In this document: positions 32,082 through 40,060 of the stretch, in pieces | Position numbering within the stretch: position 1 is the stretch's first letter | Layout: each line of letters opens with the position of its first letter | NCBI GenBank assembly: GCA_963729215.1 | Contig: CAVSND010000023.1 | Span: forward strand, 594,375-658,374 | Direction: 5' to 3' | Origin: CAVQJU01 sp963729215 | GTDB lineage: Bacteria > Acidobacteriota > Vicinamibacteria > Vicinamibacterales > CAVVIG01 | DNA: 64,000 nt | Made by a program: the position numbers and the translations under genes | Notes under the pieces: model-generated | The model's input: only the letters and a program-made list of their open reading frames with translations | Database searches by the model: none | Told to the model about the DNA's origin: nothing

Positions 32082-33533
32082 ATGGCGACTAAGATTCTGA
32101 TCCCGACCCCGCTGCGGCCGTTCACCGACAGGAAAGACGCGGTCGAAGCGGAAGGCAAGACGGTGGGCGAACTGCTGACCGATCTGACGACGCGGCACGC
32201 CGGCCTCAAGGCGCATCTCTACAACGCAGAAGGGAAGCTGCGCAGCTTCGTCAACGTCTACGTCAACGACGAAGACATCCGGTATCTGCAGAAGGAGCAG
32301 ACGCCGATCAACGCGGGCGACACCGTCAGCATCATTCCGTCGGTGGCCGGCGGCGCGCCGACGACCGCAGAGGCGCCGGCGAAGCTGCCCGAGCTCACCA
32401 AGGACGACTTCCGGCGTTACAGCCGTCATCTGATCCTGCCGGAAGTCGGAGTGCTGGGGCAGCAGAAGCTCAAGGCCGCGAAGATCCTGTGCATCGGCGC
32501 CGGCGGGCTGGGATCGCCGGTCGCCCTGTATCTTGCCGCCGCCGGCGTCGGCACGATCGGGATCGTCGACTTCGACGTCGTCGATTTCAGCAACCTGCAG
32601 CGGCAGATTCTGCACGGGACATCCGATGTCGGCCGTTCCAAGCTGGATTCCGCGAAGGACCGGCTGCTCGACATCAACCCCAACATCAACGTCGTGACCC
32701 ACAACACCGCGCTGTCGTCCGAGAATGCGCTCGAGATCTTCGCGCCCTACGACATCGTCGTCGACGGCACCGACAATTTCCCGACGCGATATCTCGTGAA
32801 CGACGCGTGCGTCATTCTTGGCAAGCCGAACGCCTACGGCAGCATCTTCCGGTTCGAAGGCCAGGCGTCCGTGTTCGCCACGAAAGAGGGCCCGTGCTAC
32901 CGCTGCCTCTATCCCGAGCCGCCGCCGCCCGGGCTCGTGCCGAGCTGCGCGGAAGGAGGCGTCCTCGGCGTCCTGCCGGGTGTCGTGGGCTGCATTCAGG
33001 CGACCGAGACGATCAAGCTGATTCTCGGGGCGGGCGAGCCGCTCATCGGCCGCTTCCTCATCTTCGACGCGCTGCGGATGAAGTTCCGGGAGCTGAAACT
33101 GAGGAAGGACCCGGACTGCCCCGTGTGCGGCACGCACCCGACCGTGACCAAGCTCATCGACTACGAGCAGTTCTGCGGAGTGCAGTCAGCCACGGAGGAG
33201 CCGGTGTCCGGGACTACGTCAGAAATCTCCGCCGGCGATCTGAAGAAGCGGCTCGATCGCGGCGACGTGCTGACGATCGTCGACGTGCGCGAGCCGAACG
33301 AGTATCAGATCAACAAGATCGCCGGGTCGATCCTGATTCCGCTGGGCGACATCCCGCGGCGGTACGTCGAGCTCGATCCGAGCGAAGAGTACGTGATGCA
33401 GTGCAAGGTCGGCGCGCGGAGCGCGAAGGCCGCCGACTTCCTGCGATCCAAGGGCTTCAAGAAGGTGCAGAACCTGACGGGCGGGATCATCAGCTGGATT
33501 GATCAGGTTGATCCCAGCCAGCCAAAGTATTAA
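32082..33533 (+). CDS. Sulfur carrier CysO/MoaD-like domain fused to MoeB/ThiF-like E1 and rhodanese
   Basis: A 483-residue three-part protein. Residues 1-91 are a ubiquitin-like sulfur carrier ending in VAGG (G90, G91), followed by a short linker APTTAEAPAKLPEL. Residues 107-345 are an E1-like adenylating enzyme: CIGAGGLGSPVALYL for ATP, zinc cysteines in CYRC and CPVCG, and the candidate acceptor cysteine in VPSCAEGGVLGVLPG. Residues 385-480 are a rhodanese with active-site C441 in MQCKVGARSAK. The carrier is normally a free protein thiocarboxylated at its terminal glycine, so it must be cut out or act in cis. ATG 32082 follows AGAGGGCGAG. Confidence 0.9.
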   Translation: MATKILIPTPLRPFTDRKDAVEAEGKTVGELLTDLTTRHAGLKAHLYNAEGKLRSFVNVYVNDEDIRYLQKEQTPINAGDTVSIIPSVAGGAPTTAEAPAKLPELTKDDFRRYSRHLILPEVGVLGQQKLKAAKILCIGAGGLGSPVALYLAAAGVGTIGIVDFDVVDFSNLQRQILHGTSDVGRSKLDSAKDRLLDINPNINVVTHNTALSSENALEIFAPYDIVVDGTDNFPTRYLVNDACVILGKPNAYGSIFRFEGQASVFATKEGPCYRCLYPEPPPPGLVPSCAEGGVLGVLPGVVGCIQATETIKLILGAGEPLIGRFLIFDALRMKFRELKLRKDPDCPVCGTHPTVTKLIDYEQFCGVQSATEEPVSGTTSEISAGDLKKRLDRGDVLTIVDVREPNEYQINKIAGSILIPLGDIPRRYVELDPSEEYVMQCKVGARSAKAADFLRSKGFKKVQNLTGGIISWIDQVDPSQPKY

Positions 33534-33595
33534 TATCGGACTGTAGCGGTCGTATTTAGAACCCGAACCCGGAACCGGGGCTCCAGACCAGCATC

Positions 33596-34054
33596 ATGTT
33601 GAGGCTCTCAAAAAAGGCCGATTACGCCCTGATGGCCATGAAACACCTGGCCCTCAGGGGTGATCAGGGCTCGTCCAGCGCCCGTGAAATCGCGGAGCAG
33701 TACGACATCCCGATCGAACTGATGGCGAAAGTCCTGCAGCGCCTCGTGCGGCGGGGATTGTTGGCCTCGCACCAGGGCACACGGGGTGGCTACCAGCTCG
33801 CGCGCCGGCCGGTGCAGATTTCCGTGGCCGACGTCATCCAGGCGATTGATGGGCCGGTCACGGTCACCGCCTGTTCGACTGACGACGGGCAGTGCGATCA
33901 GTTCGCGAAATGCAACGTGCGCGACCCGCTGTGGCGCGTCCGTGAACGAATTCTGTCGGCGCTTGGCGAGTGCACGATCGCCGAACTGGCCGCCGAACCA
34001 CCGCAAGCCGTGCCGAATACGGCACGCTCGGCCGTGCTGCTCACGCACCTGTAG
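33596..34054 (+). CDS. iscR: Rrf2-family [2Fe-2S] regulator IscR
   Basis: A 152-residue winged-helix regulator. The DNA-binding part is ADYALMAMKHLALRGD and QGTRGGYQLARRP. Three cysteines in CSTDDGQCDQFAKC (residues 92-105) match the IscR cluster-binding spacing. It is the first gene of the isc operon and is expected to sense cluster supply and repress the operon. The spacer before it (33534-33595) has several GAACC units but no certain operator. Confidence 0.9.
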   Translation: MLRLSKKADYALMAMKHLALRGDQGSSSAREIAEQYDIPIELMAKVLQRLVRRGLLASHQGTRGGYQLARRPVQISVADVIQAIDGPVTVTACSTDDGQCDQFAKCNVRDPLWRVRERILSALGECTIAELAAEPPQAVPNTARSAVLLTHL

Positions 34055-34062
34055 GAACGTAT

Positions 34063-35292
34063 ATGGCTGTGAAACTTCCGATCTACATGGACTACCACGC
34101 GACGACCCCGACCGACCCCCGGGTCGTCGAGGCGATGCTGCCGTACTTCACGCAGCATTTCGGCAACGCCGCGAGCCGCAACCACCCGTTTGGCTGGGAA
34201 GCCGAAGAGGCGGTGGACAAGGCGCGCAAGCAGGTGGCCGACCTGATTGGCGCGAACGCGAAGGAAATCGTCTTCACGAGCGGCGCCACGGAGTCGGACA
34301 ACCTCGCCATCAAGGGCGTGGCCGAGATGTATCGCGAGAAGGGCAATCACATCATCACGTGCGTCACCGAGCACAAGGCGGTGATCGACACGTGCAAGCG
34401 CCTCGAGAAGGACGGCTACCGCGTCACGTACCTGCCGGTTCAGAAGGACGGCCGCATCAGCCTCGATGGGCTGCGGGCCGCCATCACGGACAAGACGATC
34501 CTCATCTCGATCATGACCGCCAACAACGAGATCGGCGTGATTCAGCCGATCGCGGAAATCGGCGCCATCGCGAAGGAGAAGGGGATCCTGTTCCACACCG
34601 ACGCCGTGCAGGCGGTTGGCAAGGTGCCGTTCAACGTCAACGACCTGAAGGTGGACATGGCGTCCATCAGCGCCCACAAGATGTACGGGCCCAAGGGCGT
34701 CGGCGCGCTCTACGTCCGCCGGCGCAACCCGCGCGTGCTGCTCGCGCCGCAGATCGACGGCGGCGGCCACGAACGTGGCATGCGCTCGGGGACGCTGAAC
34801 GTCACGGGCATCGTCGGCTTCGGCAAGGCGGCTGAATTGTGCCGGCTCGAGATGGCCGCCGACACGGCGCGCCTGAGCGCTCTTCGCGATCGCCTGAACG
34901 CGCGGCTGCACAAGGGCCTCGACGAGATCTACATCAACGGCTCGGTGGAACACCGCCTCCCGCACAACCTCAATATCAGCTTCGCCTACGTCGAAGGCGA
35001 ATCACTGCTGATGGGCATCAACGACGTCGCCGTCTCGTCGGGGTCGGCGTGCACGTCGGCCAGTCTCGAGCCGTCCTACGTGCTCAAGGCTCTCGGGGCG
35101 GGCGACGATCTGGCGCACTCCTCGATTCGCTTCGGCCTCGGCCGCTGGTCGACGGAAGAAGAAGTGGACTACGTGGCGGACAAACTGACGACCGTCGTGA
35201 CGCGGTTGCGCGAGATGTCGCCGCTCTACGAACTGGCGAAAGAAGGCGTCGACCTCTCGACGATGCAATGGCAGACAGAGGGTCAGCACTGA
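34063..35292 (+). CDS. iscS: Cysteine desulfurase IscS
   Basis: IscS removes sulfur from cysteine for cluster assembly, tRNA thiolation and cofactors. The 409-residue PLP enzyme has the cofactor histidine in TEHKAVID, the lysine in SAHKMYGPKGVGAL and the catalytic cysteine in SSGSACTSASLEPSYVL on the long mobile loop, as in group I enzymes. It follows iscR by 8 bp. The ATG chosen gives MAVKLPIYMDYHATTP; more upstream reading overlaps iscR. Confidence 0.96.
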   Translation: MAVKLPIYMDYHATTPTDPRVVEAMLPYFTQHFGNAASRNHPFGWEAEEAVDKARKQVADLIGANAKEIVFTSGATESDNLAIKGVAEMYREKGNHIITCVTEHKAVIDTCKRLEKDGYRVTYLPVQKDGRISLDGLRAAITDKTILISIMTANNEIGVIQPIAEIGAIAKEKGILFHTDAVQAVGKVPFNVNDLKVDMASISAHKMYGPKGVGALYVRRRNPRVLLAPQIDGGGHERGMRSGTLNVTGIVGFGKAAELCRLEMAADTARLSALRDRLNARLHKGLDEIYINGSVEHRLPHNLNISFAYVEGESLLMGINDVAVSSGSACTSASLEPSYVLKALGAGDDLAHSSIRFGLGRWSTEEEVDYVADKLTTVVTRLREMSPLYELAKEGVDLSTMQWQTEGQH

Positions 35293-35337
35293 AACACGTG
35301 ACGGTTCGTCCGGCTTAGCTGGACGTAGAGGACAACA

Positions 35338-35766
35338 ATGGCTTACTCGAACAAGGTAATTGATCACTACGAAAACCCCAGGAACGTCGGCTCGATGCCG
35401 AAGGAAGATCCGAACGTCGGCACCGGTCTCGTCGGCGCGCCCGAGTGCGGCGACGTGATGAAGCTGCAGGTCAAGGTGAATCCCTCGACCGGCGTGATCG
35501 ATGACGCCAAGTTCAAGACGTTCGGGTGCGGGTCGGCGATTGCCAGCTCGAGCCTGGCGACCGAGTGGCTGAAGGGCAAGACCGTGGACGAGGCCCTCGC
35601 GATCAAGAACACCGACATCGTCACCGAGCTGAGCCTGCCGCCGGTCAAGATCCATTGTTCGGTGCTCGCCGAGGACGCCATCAAGGCGGCGATTGCCGAT
35701 TACAAGAAAAAGCAGGGCACGTCGGCCGGGAAGAGCGCGGATACGCACGCGCAGCCGACGGCCTAG
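35338..35766 (+). CDS. iscU: Fe-S cluster scaffold IscU
   Basis: IscU is the scaffold on which [2Fe-2S] clusters are built. The 142-residue protein has the three cluster cysteines (GAPECGDVMK, FGCGSAIASSS, KIHCSVLAEDAI), the conserved aspartate in CGDVM and the HscA-recognition motif LPPVK. The tail after residue 128 (GTSAGKSADTHAQPTA) is an extra low-complexity piece. It is followed by a heptad repeat tract, then iscA. Confidence 0.96.
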   Translation: MAYSNKVIDHYENPRNVGSMPKEDPNVGTGLVGAPECGDVMKLQVKVNPSTGVIDDAKFKTFGCGSAIASSSLATEWLKGKTVDEALAIKNTDIVTELSLPPVKIHCSVLAEDAIKAAIADYKKKQGTSAGKSADTHAQPTA

Positions 35767-35803
35767 TGGAACGTAAAACGTAGAACGTAAAACGCAGAAC
35801 GAA
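35767..35803. repeat. 7-bp AACGTAG array between iscU and iscA
   Basis: Five units (AACGTAA, AACGTAG, AACGTAA, AACGCAG, AACGAAT) begin 3 bp after the iscU stop. It is the same family as at 18842, 26680, 29895 and 40722. No inverted partner is present in this spacer, and the operon probably reads through it. Confidence 0.75.
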
Positions 35804-35835
35804 TGTAGTGCGGGCCGCGAGGCCTGCAGACGAAG

Positions 35836-36162
35836 ATGATTGAGATTTCCGAAGGCGCGGCGCGCAAGATTCGCACGCTGATGGCCAAGCAGGGCATCAA
35901 CGAGGGCGGGCTGCGCGTCGGCGTCAAAGGCGGCGGCTGCTCGGGGCTGAGCTACACCTTCGCGTGGGAGAAGGAAGCCCGGATGGGCGACGAAGTGTTC
36001 GAAGGCCCGGACGGCGCGCGGATCTACGTGGACAAGAAGAGCCTGTTGTTTCTGAACGGGACGGTCCTCGAATACGACACCAGCCTGGTCAGCAAGGGCT
36101 TCGTCTTCAACAACCCGAATGCGAAGTCGACATGCGGCTGCGGCAGTTCATTTGGGGCATAA
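35836..36162 (+). CDS. iscA: A-type Fe-S carrier IscA
   Basis: IscA carries iron or assembled clusters to target proteins. The 108-residue protein has the three family cysteines: one in GGGCSGLSY (near 35) and the CxC pair STCGCGSSF near the C-terminus (residues 101-103). The length is standard. The TAA stop is immediately followed by the first GGTTC unit of the repeat array. Confidence 0.95.
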   Translation: MIEISEGAARKIRTLMAKQGINEGGLRVGVKGGGCSGLSYTFAWEKEARMGDEVFEGPDGARIYVDKKSLLFLNGTVLEYDTSLVSKGFVFNNPNAKSTCGCGSSFGA

Positions 36163-36268
36163 GAGGTTCGAGAGGTTCGAAGGTTCTAGGGGTTCAAGAG
36201 GTTCTACACCGCTGAACTCTCGAACCCCTTGAACCTCTAGAACCCCTGGAACCTCTAGAACCAATTTT
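36161..36268. repeat. Inverted 9-bp GGTTCGAGA arrays between iscA and hscB
   Basis: Five units of the AGGTTCGAG type (36163-36206) face six complementary units of the GAACCTCTA / GAACCCCTT type (36213-36262), with a loop of about 10 bp. The array begins on the iscA stop codon and ends 2-8 bp before the hscB start. A long hairpin would form in the isc mRNA between the two genes. Confidence 0.88.
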
Positions 36269-36269
36269 G

Positions 36270-36956
36270 ATGTCCTCCCCAACCCCCGCTCCAACCATCC
36301 AGGTTTGCCACGATTGCGGCGGCGGCGCGCCGGTGGATGCGCACTTCTGTCCGCAGTGCACGAAGATCCTGTCGATCGGGAGGCACGGGGATTACTTCAG
36401 CTTCATGGGACTGCCTCGCCGCCTGACTCTCGATCCGGCGGAGCTGGAGCAGCGGTTCCGCACGCTCAGCCGGCAGTTTCATCCCGACTATTTCTACAAC
36501 GCGACGCCTGCCGAGCGGCGCGCCAGCCTCGAGCGCTCGTCCTACCTCAACGACGCCTACCGGACGCTGAAGCAGCCGATCGCGCGCGTCGAATACCTGC
36601 TGCAGCTCGAGGGATTCGCACCGTCCGAGAGCGGTAACAAGGTCCCGCCGGCGCTTCTCGAGGAAGTCTTCGCGCTGAACGAGGAGCTCGACGAGATCCG
36701 CGACCTGCGTGCGTCCGGCGCTCCGGCTGACGAGTGGAAGGCGCGGCTTGAAAAGGCCCGCGGTCCGATCGAACGCAAGCGCGACGCCCACGAGGCCGGC
36801 CTGCAGGAAGTGTCCACCCGCTGGGACGCGCTCCTCGAGGCTCGTGCCGGCATCGTCGAACGGCGGCCGGTGCTCGAAGCGCTGCGCGAGCGCGTGCTCG
36901 AGCGCAACTACATCAACAACCTGCTGGCGGGCATCGAAAGGGAACTGACACAGTGA
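36270..36956 (+). CDS. hscB: Co-chaperone HscB with N-terminal zinc-binding domain
   Basis: HscB brings IscU to HscA and stimulates its ATPase. The 228-residue protein has an N-terminal CxxC...CxxC knuckle (VCHDCGGG and HFCPQC, residues 13-31) like eukaryotic HSC20, then a J domain with HPD in RQFHPDYFYN and a C-terminal helical IscU-binding domain. E. coli HscB lacks the zinc knuckle. The ATG lies right after the GGTTC array; a TTG three bases earlier is possible. The stop overlaps hscA (GTGA). Confidence 0.93.
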   Translation: MSSPTPAPTIQVCHDCGGGAPVDAHFCPQCTKILSIGRHGDYFSFMGLPRRLTLDPAELEQRFRTLSRQFHPDYFYNATPAERRASLERSSYLNDAYRTLKQPIARVEYLLQLEGFAPSESGNKVPPALLEEVFALNEELDEIRDLRASGAPADEWKARLEKARGPIERKRDAHEAGLQEVSTRWDALLEARAGIVERRPVLEALRERVLERNYINNLLAGIERELTQ

Positions 36957-38764
36957 GCCGTGTCGTGGGCATCGATCTCGGGACGACCAACAGCCTGGTC
37001 GCATACGTGAAGGACGGCGTGCCCGTCGTCATTCGCGATCGCGGCGGCGACGCGCTGCTGCCCTCGATCGTGTCCGCCGGGTCGGACGGGACCATCTATG
37101 TCGGCCGGGAGGCGCAGCGGCGCCTGCTGACGGATGCGGCGCACACGGTCTATTCGGTCAAGCGCTTCATGGGCAAGGGCCTCGACGACGTCAAGGACGA
37201 GGCGAGCCTGCTGCCGTTCCGCGTCGGCGGCGAGAGCGGAGGCGTGGTCAGAATCGGCCTGGGCGAACGCGAGTTCACGCCGCCCGAGATCTCCGCATTC
37301 ATCCTGCGGGAGCTGAAGCGCCGCGCCGAGGCGTTCTTCGCCGAGCAGGGCGAAGTGGACAACGAAGTCGACCGCGCCGTCATCACCGTCCCGGCCTACT
37401 TCAACGATGCGCAGCGCACCGCGACGCGCGACGCCGGCCGGATTGCCGGCCTCGACGTGATGCGCATCATCAACGAGCCGACCGCCGCGTCGCTGGCGTA
37501 CGGCCTCGACAAACGCCATGCCGGGCTCATCGCGGTCTACGATTTCGGCGGCGGCACGTTCGACATTTCGATCCTTCGAGTCGAGGACGGCGTATTCCAG
37601 GTGCTCGCCACCGGCGGCGACACGCACCTCGGCGGCGACGACATCGACCTGCTCCTGATGCACCGCGTGCTGGCGCAGGTCGGGTGGCAGCAGACGGCCG
37701 AACGCGTTCAGGAAATCCGCAAGGCCGTGATTCAGGCGAAATGGGATCTGTCGGATGGCGAGACCACCACGCTCAACGGGGCGCCGTTCAGCCGCGCGGA
37801 CTTCGAGGCGCTGATCCGCCCGATCATCGATCGGACGCTCGAGCCGTGCCGTCAGGCGCTCGTGGACGCCGGCCTCGACGTGTCCCAGATAGACGAGGTC
37901 GTGCTGGTCGGGGGATCCACGAGGATCCCGCTGGTTCACCGCCTGGTTGGCGAGCTCTTCGGCAGGACGCCGCACAGCGAGCTGAATCCGGATGAAGTCG
38001 TCGCGCTCGGCGCCGCGGTGCAGGCCGACATCCTCGTGTCCGGCAGCCGGGAGATGCTGCTGCTCGACGTCACGCCGCTGTCGCTCGGCATCGAGACGCT
38101 CGGCGGCGTCGTGTCGAAGATCATCCTCCGCAACTCGACGATTCCGGCGACCGGCAGCGAGATGTTCACGACTGGCGCCGACAACCAGACCGCCGTGGAC
38201 ATCCACGTGCTGCAGGGCGAACGCGAGCTGGTCGCCGACAACCGCTCGCTGGCCCGCTTCAAGCTGCGCGGCATTCCGCCCATGCCCGCCGGCCTGCCCC
38301 GCGTGCAGGTGCAGTTTCAAATCGACGCCAACGGCATCCTCAGCGTCACGGCACACGAGCTGAGGACCGACATCGAGCAGACGATCGAGGTCAAGCCGTC
38401 GTACGGCCTGACCGACGAGGAAGTGGAGCGCATGCTGCTCGAATCGTTCGAGCATGCCGAGGCGGACTTTGCCGCGCGCCTGTTGATCGAAGCCCGCAAC
38501 GAAGCCGAGTCGGTCATGGCGGCGACGGAAAAATCGCTGCGCTCGCCTGATTTCGGTGCGATCGCGGGCGACCTCCCGGCCGGGCAGCAGCAGCGCATCG
38601 AATCGGCGCTGGTCGATCTGAAAGGCGTCATGGAGTCGGCCGATCGCGAGCTCATTCACGAAAAGACGCACGTACTGAACGATGCCACGCGGCACCTGGC
38701 CGAGCTGATGATGAATCGCTCGGTGCAGGCCGCCCTGTCGGGAAGAAACGTCAACGACCTGTAG
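36953..38764 (+). CDS. hscA: Fe-S assembly Hsp70 chaperone HscA
   Basis: HscA is the dedicated Hsp70 that helps clusters leave IscU by binding LPPVK. The 603-residue protein has the Hsp70 signatures GIDLGTTNSLVA (6-17), VYDFGGGTFDISIL (near 196) and VLVGGSTRIPLVHRLV (near 318). Its length and lack of a long C-terminal tail fit HscA, as does its place in the isc operon. It begins with GTG overlapping the hscB stop. Confidence 0.95.
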   Translation: MSRVVGIDLGTTNSLVAYVKDGVPVVIRDRGGDALLPSIVSAGSDGTIYVGREAQRRLLTDAAHTVYSVKRFMGKGLDDVKDEASLLPFRVGGESGGVVRIGLGEREFTPPEISAFILRELKRRAEAFFAEQGEVDNEVDRAVITVPAYFNDAQRTATRDAGRIAGLDVMRIINEPTAASLAYGLDKRHAGLIAVYDFGGGTFDISILRVEDGVFQVLATGGDTHLGGDDIDLLLMHRVLAQVGWQQTAERVQEIRKAVIQAKWDLSDGETTTLNGAPFSRADFEALIRPIIDRTLEPCRQALVDAGLDVSQIDEVVLVGGSTRIPLVHRLVGELFGRTPHSELNPDEVVALGAAVQADILVSGSREMLLLDVTPLSLGIETLGGVVSKIILRNSTIPATGSEMFTTGADNQTAVDIHVLQGERELVADNRSLARFKLRGIPPMPAGLPRVQVQFQIDANGILSVTAHELRTDIEQTIEVKPSYGLTDEEVERMLLESFEHAEADFAARLLIEARNEAESVMAATEKSLRSPDFGAIAGDLPAGQQQRIESALVDLKGVMESADRELIHEKTHVLNDATRHLAELMMNRSVQAALSGRNVNDL

Positions 38765-38776
38765 TCGATGACGTTC

Positions 38777-38828
38777 GTAGCGGCCGGCTTCAGCCGGCCG
38801 GAAACGTCCGTCTGAAGACGGACGCTGC
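38777..38828. repeat. GTAGCGTCCG double-palindrome repeat, copy 3
   Basis: GTAGCGGCCGGCTTCAGCCG forms the first hairpin and CGTCCGTCTGAAGACGGACG the second, closing with GCTGC. It sits between hscA and fdx inside the isc operon. The hairpin order is swapped relative to copies 2, 4 and 5. Confidence 0.85.
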
Positions 38829-38839
38829 GTGGAAACCAT

Positions 38840-39250
38840 ATGCCGAAAGTCACGTTCATCACGGACGGTGTGGCCAGGACGGTGGAGTTCGAACACGGCA
38901 AGCTTCCGTATTCGCACCACGGCCGCCCCGAATCCTTTCTCGACGTCTCGAAGCATTTCGATCTCGGACTGGAACACGCCTGCGGCGGCAGCTGCGCCTG
39001 CACCACGTGTCACGTGATCATCCGGGAAGGCGCGCAGAACCTCAGCGAAATGCAGGACGACGAGCTCGATCGTCTCGATACGGCCTGGGATCTCACCACC
39101 GATTCACGCCTCGGGTGTCAGGCGGTCATCAAGGGCGACGTCGTGTGCGAGCTGCCCATGTACACGCGGAACTACGTGCAGGAAGGCGGCGGCATCCAGC
39201 TCGGCAAATCGGACAGGAAGGATCGCAAGGCCGACGAGGTGGCGCCGTGA
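38840..39250 (+). CDS. fdx: ISC-type [2Fe-2S] ferredoxin
   Basis: The electron carrier for cluster assembly. The 136-residue protein has the cluster cysteines in EHACGGSCACTTCHV plus one in DSRLGCQAVI, the adrenodoxin-like pattern. The extra C-terminal tail (GKSDRKDRKADEVAP) is basic and acidic and probably flexible. It is in the isc operon and overlaps iscX (GTGA). Confidence 0.94.
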   Translation: MPKVTFITDGVARTVEFEHGKLPYSHHGRPESFLDVSKHFDLGLEHACGGSCACTTCHVIIREGAQNLSEMQDDELDRLDTAWDLTTDSRLGCQAVIKGDVVCELPMYTRNYVQEGGGIQLGKSDRKDRKADEVAP

Positions 39251-39456
39251 AGTGGATCGACGCCGAGGACATCGGGATCGCGCTCACCGCCAAGTTCCCG
39301 GACGTCGATCCGCTGACCGTCCGGTTCACCGACCTCCGCGAGCGCGTGCTCGCGCTCGACGGCTTCGACGACGACCCCAAGACGTCGAATGAGCCGAAGC
39401 TCGAGGCCATCCAGATGGCGTGGTACGAGGAATGGAAGGACGCTCAGGAGTCGTGA
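39247..39456 (+). CDS. iscX: IscX (Fe-S assembly regulator)
   Basis: A 69-residue acidic protein with the IscX landmarks: KWIDAEDIGIALTAKFPDVD, then FTDLRERVLALDGFDD and EAIQMAWYEEW. IscX binds IscS and iron and tunes the rate of cluster assembly. The GTG start overlaps the fdx stop and the stop overlaps the next GTG, so three genes are coupled in a row. Confidence 0.92.
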   Translation: MKWIDAEDIGIALTAKFPDVDPLTVRFTDLRERVLALDGFDDDPKTSNEPKLEAIQMAWYEEWKDAQES

Positions 39457-39956
39457 GCGCGATGGCGGCCGTCGACCTGTTTCGCCCGGCGATGCGCGGG
39501 TACTTCATTCCACTGGCGGCCGGCCTCCTGCTGACGGCGAGCACGTTTCTTCCCTGGGTCGTCATCGGCGATACGACGCTCAGCGGCATGCCCGCCGTAC
39601 CGGCCCTGTGGGTGGCCGGTCTCGGCGCGCTCGCCGCCGTCCTCGCCGCGCTCAGTATCATCACGCGCAGGAATTCGCGGCATCCCCTTCTCGTCATCGG
39701 CCTCGCCGCGCTTGGCATCATGATTTTGTCGTGGCGCATCATGCCGAGGTCCGCCGGCGAACGCGCGCTCACCCTCAAACAGGCATTCGCGATCGTCGAG
39801 GACACGCCCCTCGGGGAAGCGCCGATTGCCCTGGTCGGCAGCGGCATCTATGTCGGCCTTGCCGCCTCCGCGGCCATCGTCGCCTTCGGGATGACGATCG
39901 TCGTCAAACGCGCCTCGCAGGCGTATGCCGTGACGAGCCCGGACGACGACGTTTAG
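39453..39956 (+). CDS. Four-helix membrane protein coupled to iscX
   Basis: A 167-residue integral membrane protein with about four helices (near 19-40, 52-74, 80-98 and 130-152). Function unknown. GTG at 39453 overlaps the iscX stop; an ATG three codons later is an alternative start. It is the last gene of the isc operon by spacing. No cysteines suited to metal binding are visible. Confidence 0.7.
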   Translation: MSAMAAVDLFRPAMRGYFIPLAAGLLLTASTFLPWVVIGDTTLSGMPAVPALWVAGLGALAAVLAALSIITRRNSRHPLLVIGLAALGIMILSWRIMPRSAGERALTLKQAFAIVEDTPLGEAPIALVGSGIYVGLAASAAIVAFGMTIVVKRASQAYAVTSPDDDV

Positions 39957-39965
39957 CGCGGCACA

Positions 39966-40060
39966 GCAATGGAAAAGGTTCGAAGGGTTCGAGAGGTTCA
40001 AGGGGTTCGAAAGGTTCCAGAGGTTCGAAAGGTTCGAGAGGTTCCTGGGGTCCTGGTTCT
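39966..40060 (+). repeat. 9-bp GGTTCGAGA array encoding the mqnB N-terminus
   Basis: Nine units of the type GGTTCGAAG, GGTTCGAGA, GGTTCAAGG, GGTTCCAGA run from just before the mqnB ATG for about 85 bp. Because the unit is 9 bp, the reading frame gives V-R-R, V-R-E, V-Q-G, V-R-K and so on. Its complement is the array at 40758-40857 on the other side of mqnB, so the gene is bracketed by inverted arrays. Confidence 0.88.

Noticed and set aside
36908..39013. Leftward 701-codon frame opposite hscA and fdx
   Set aside because: Shadow of well-supported isc genes, with no family resemblance.
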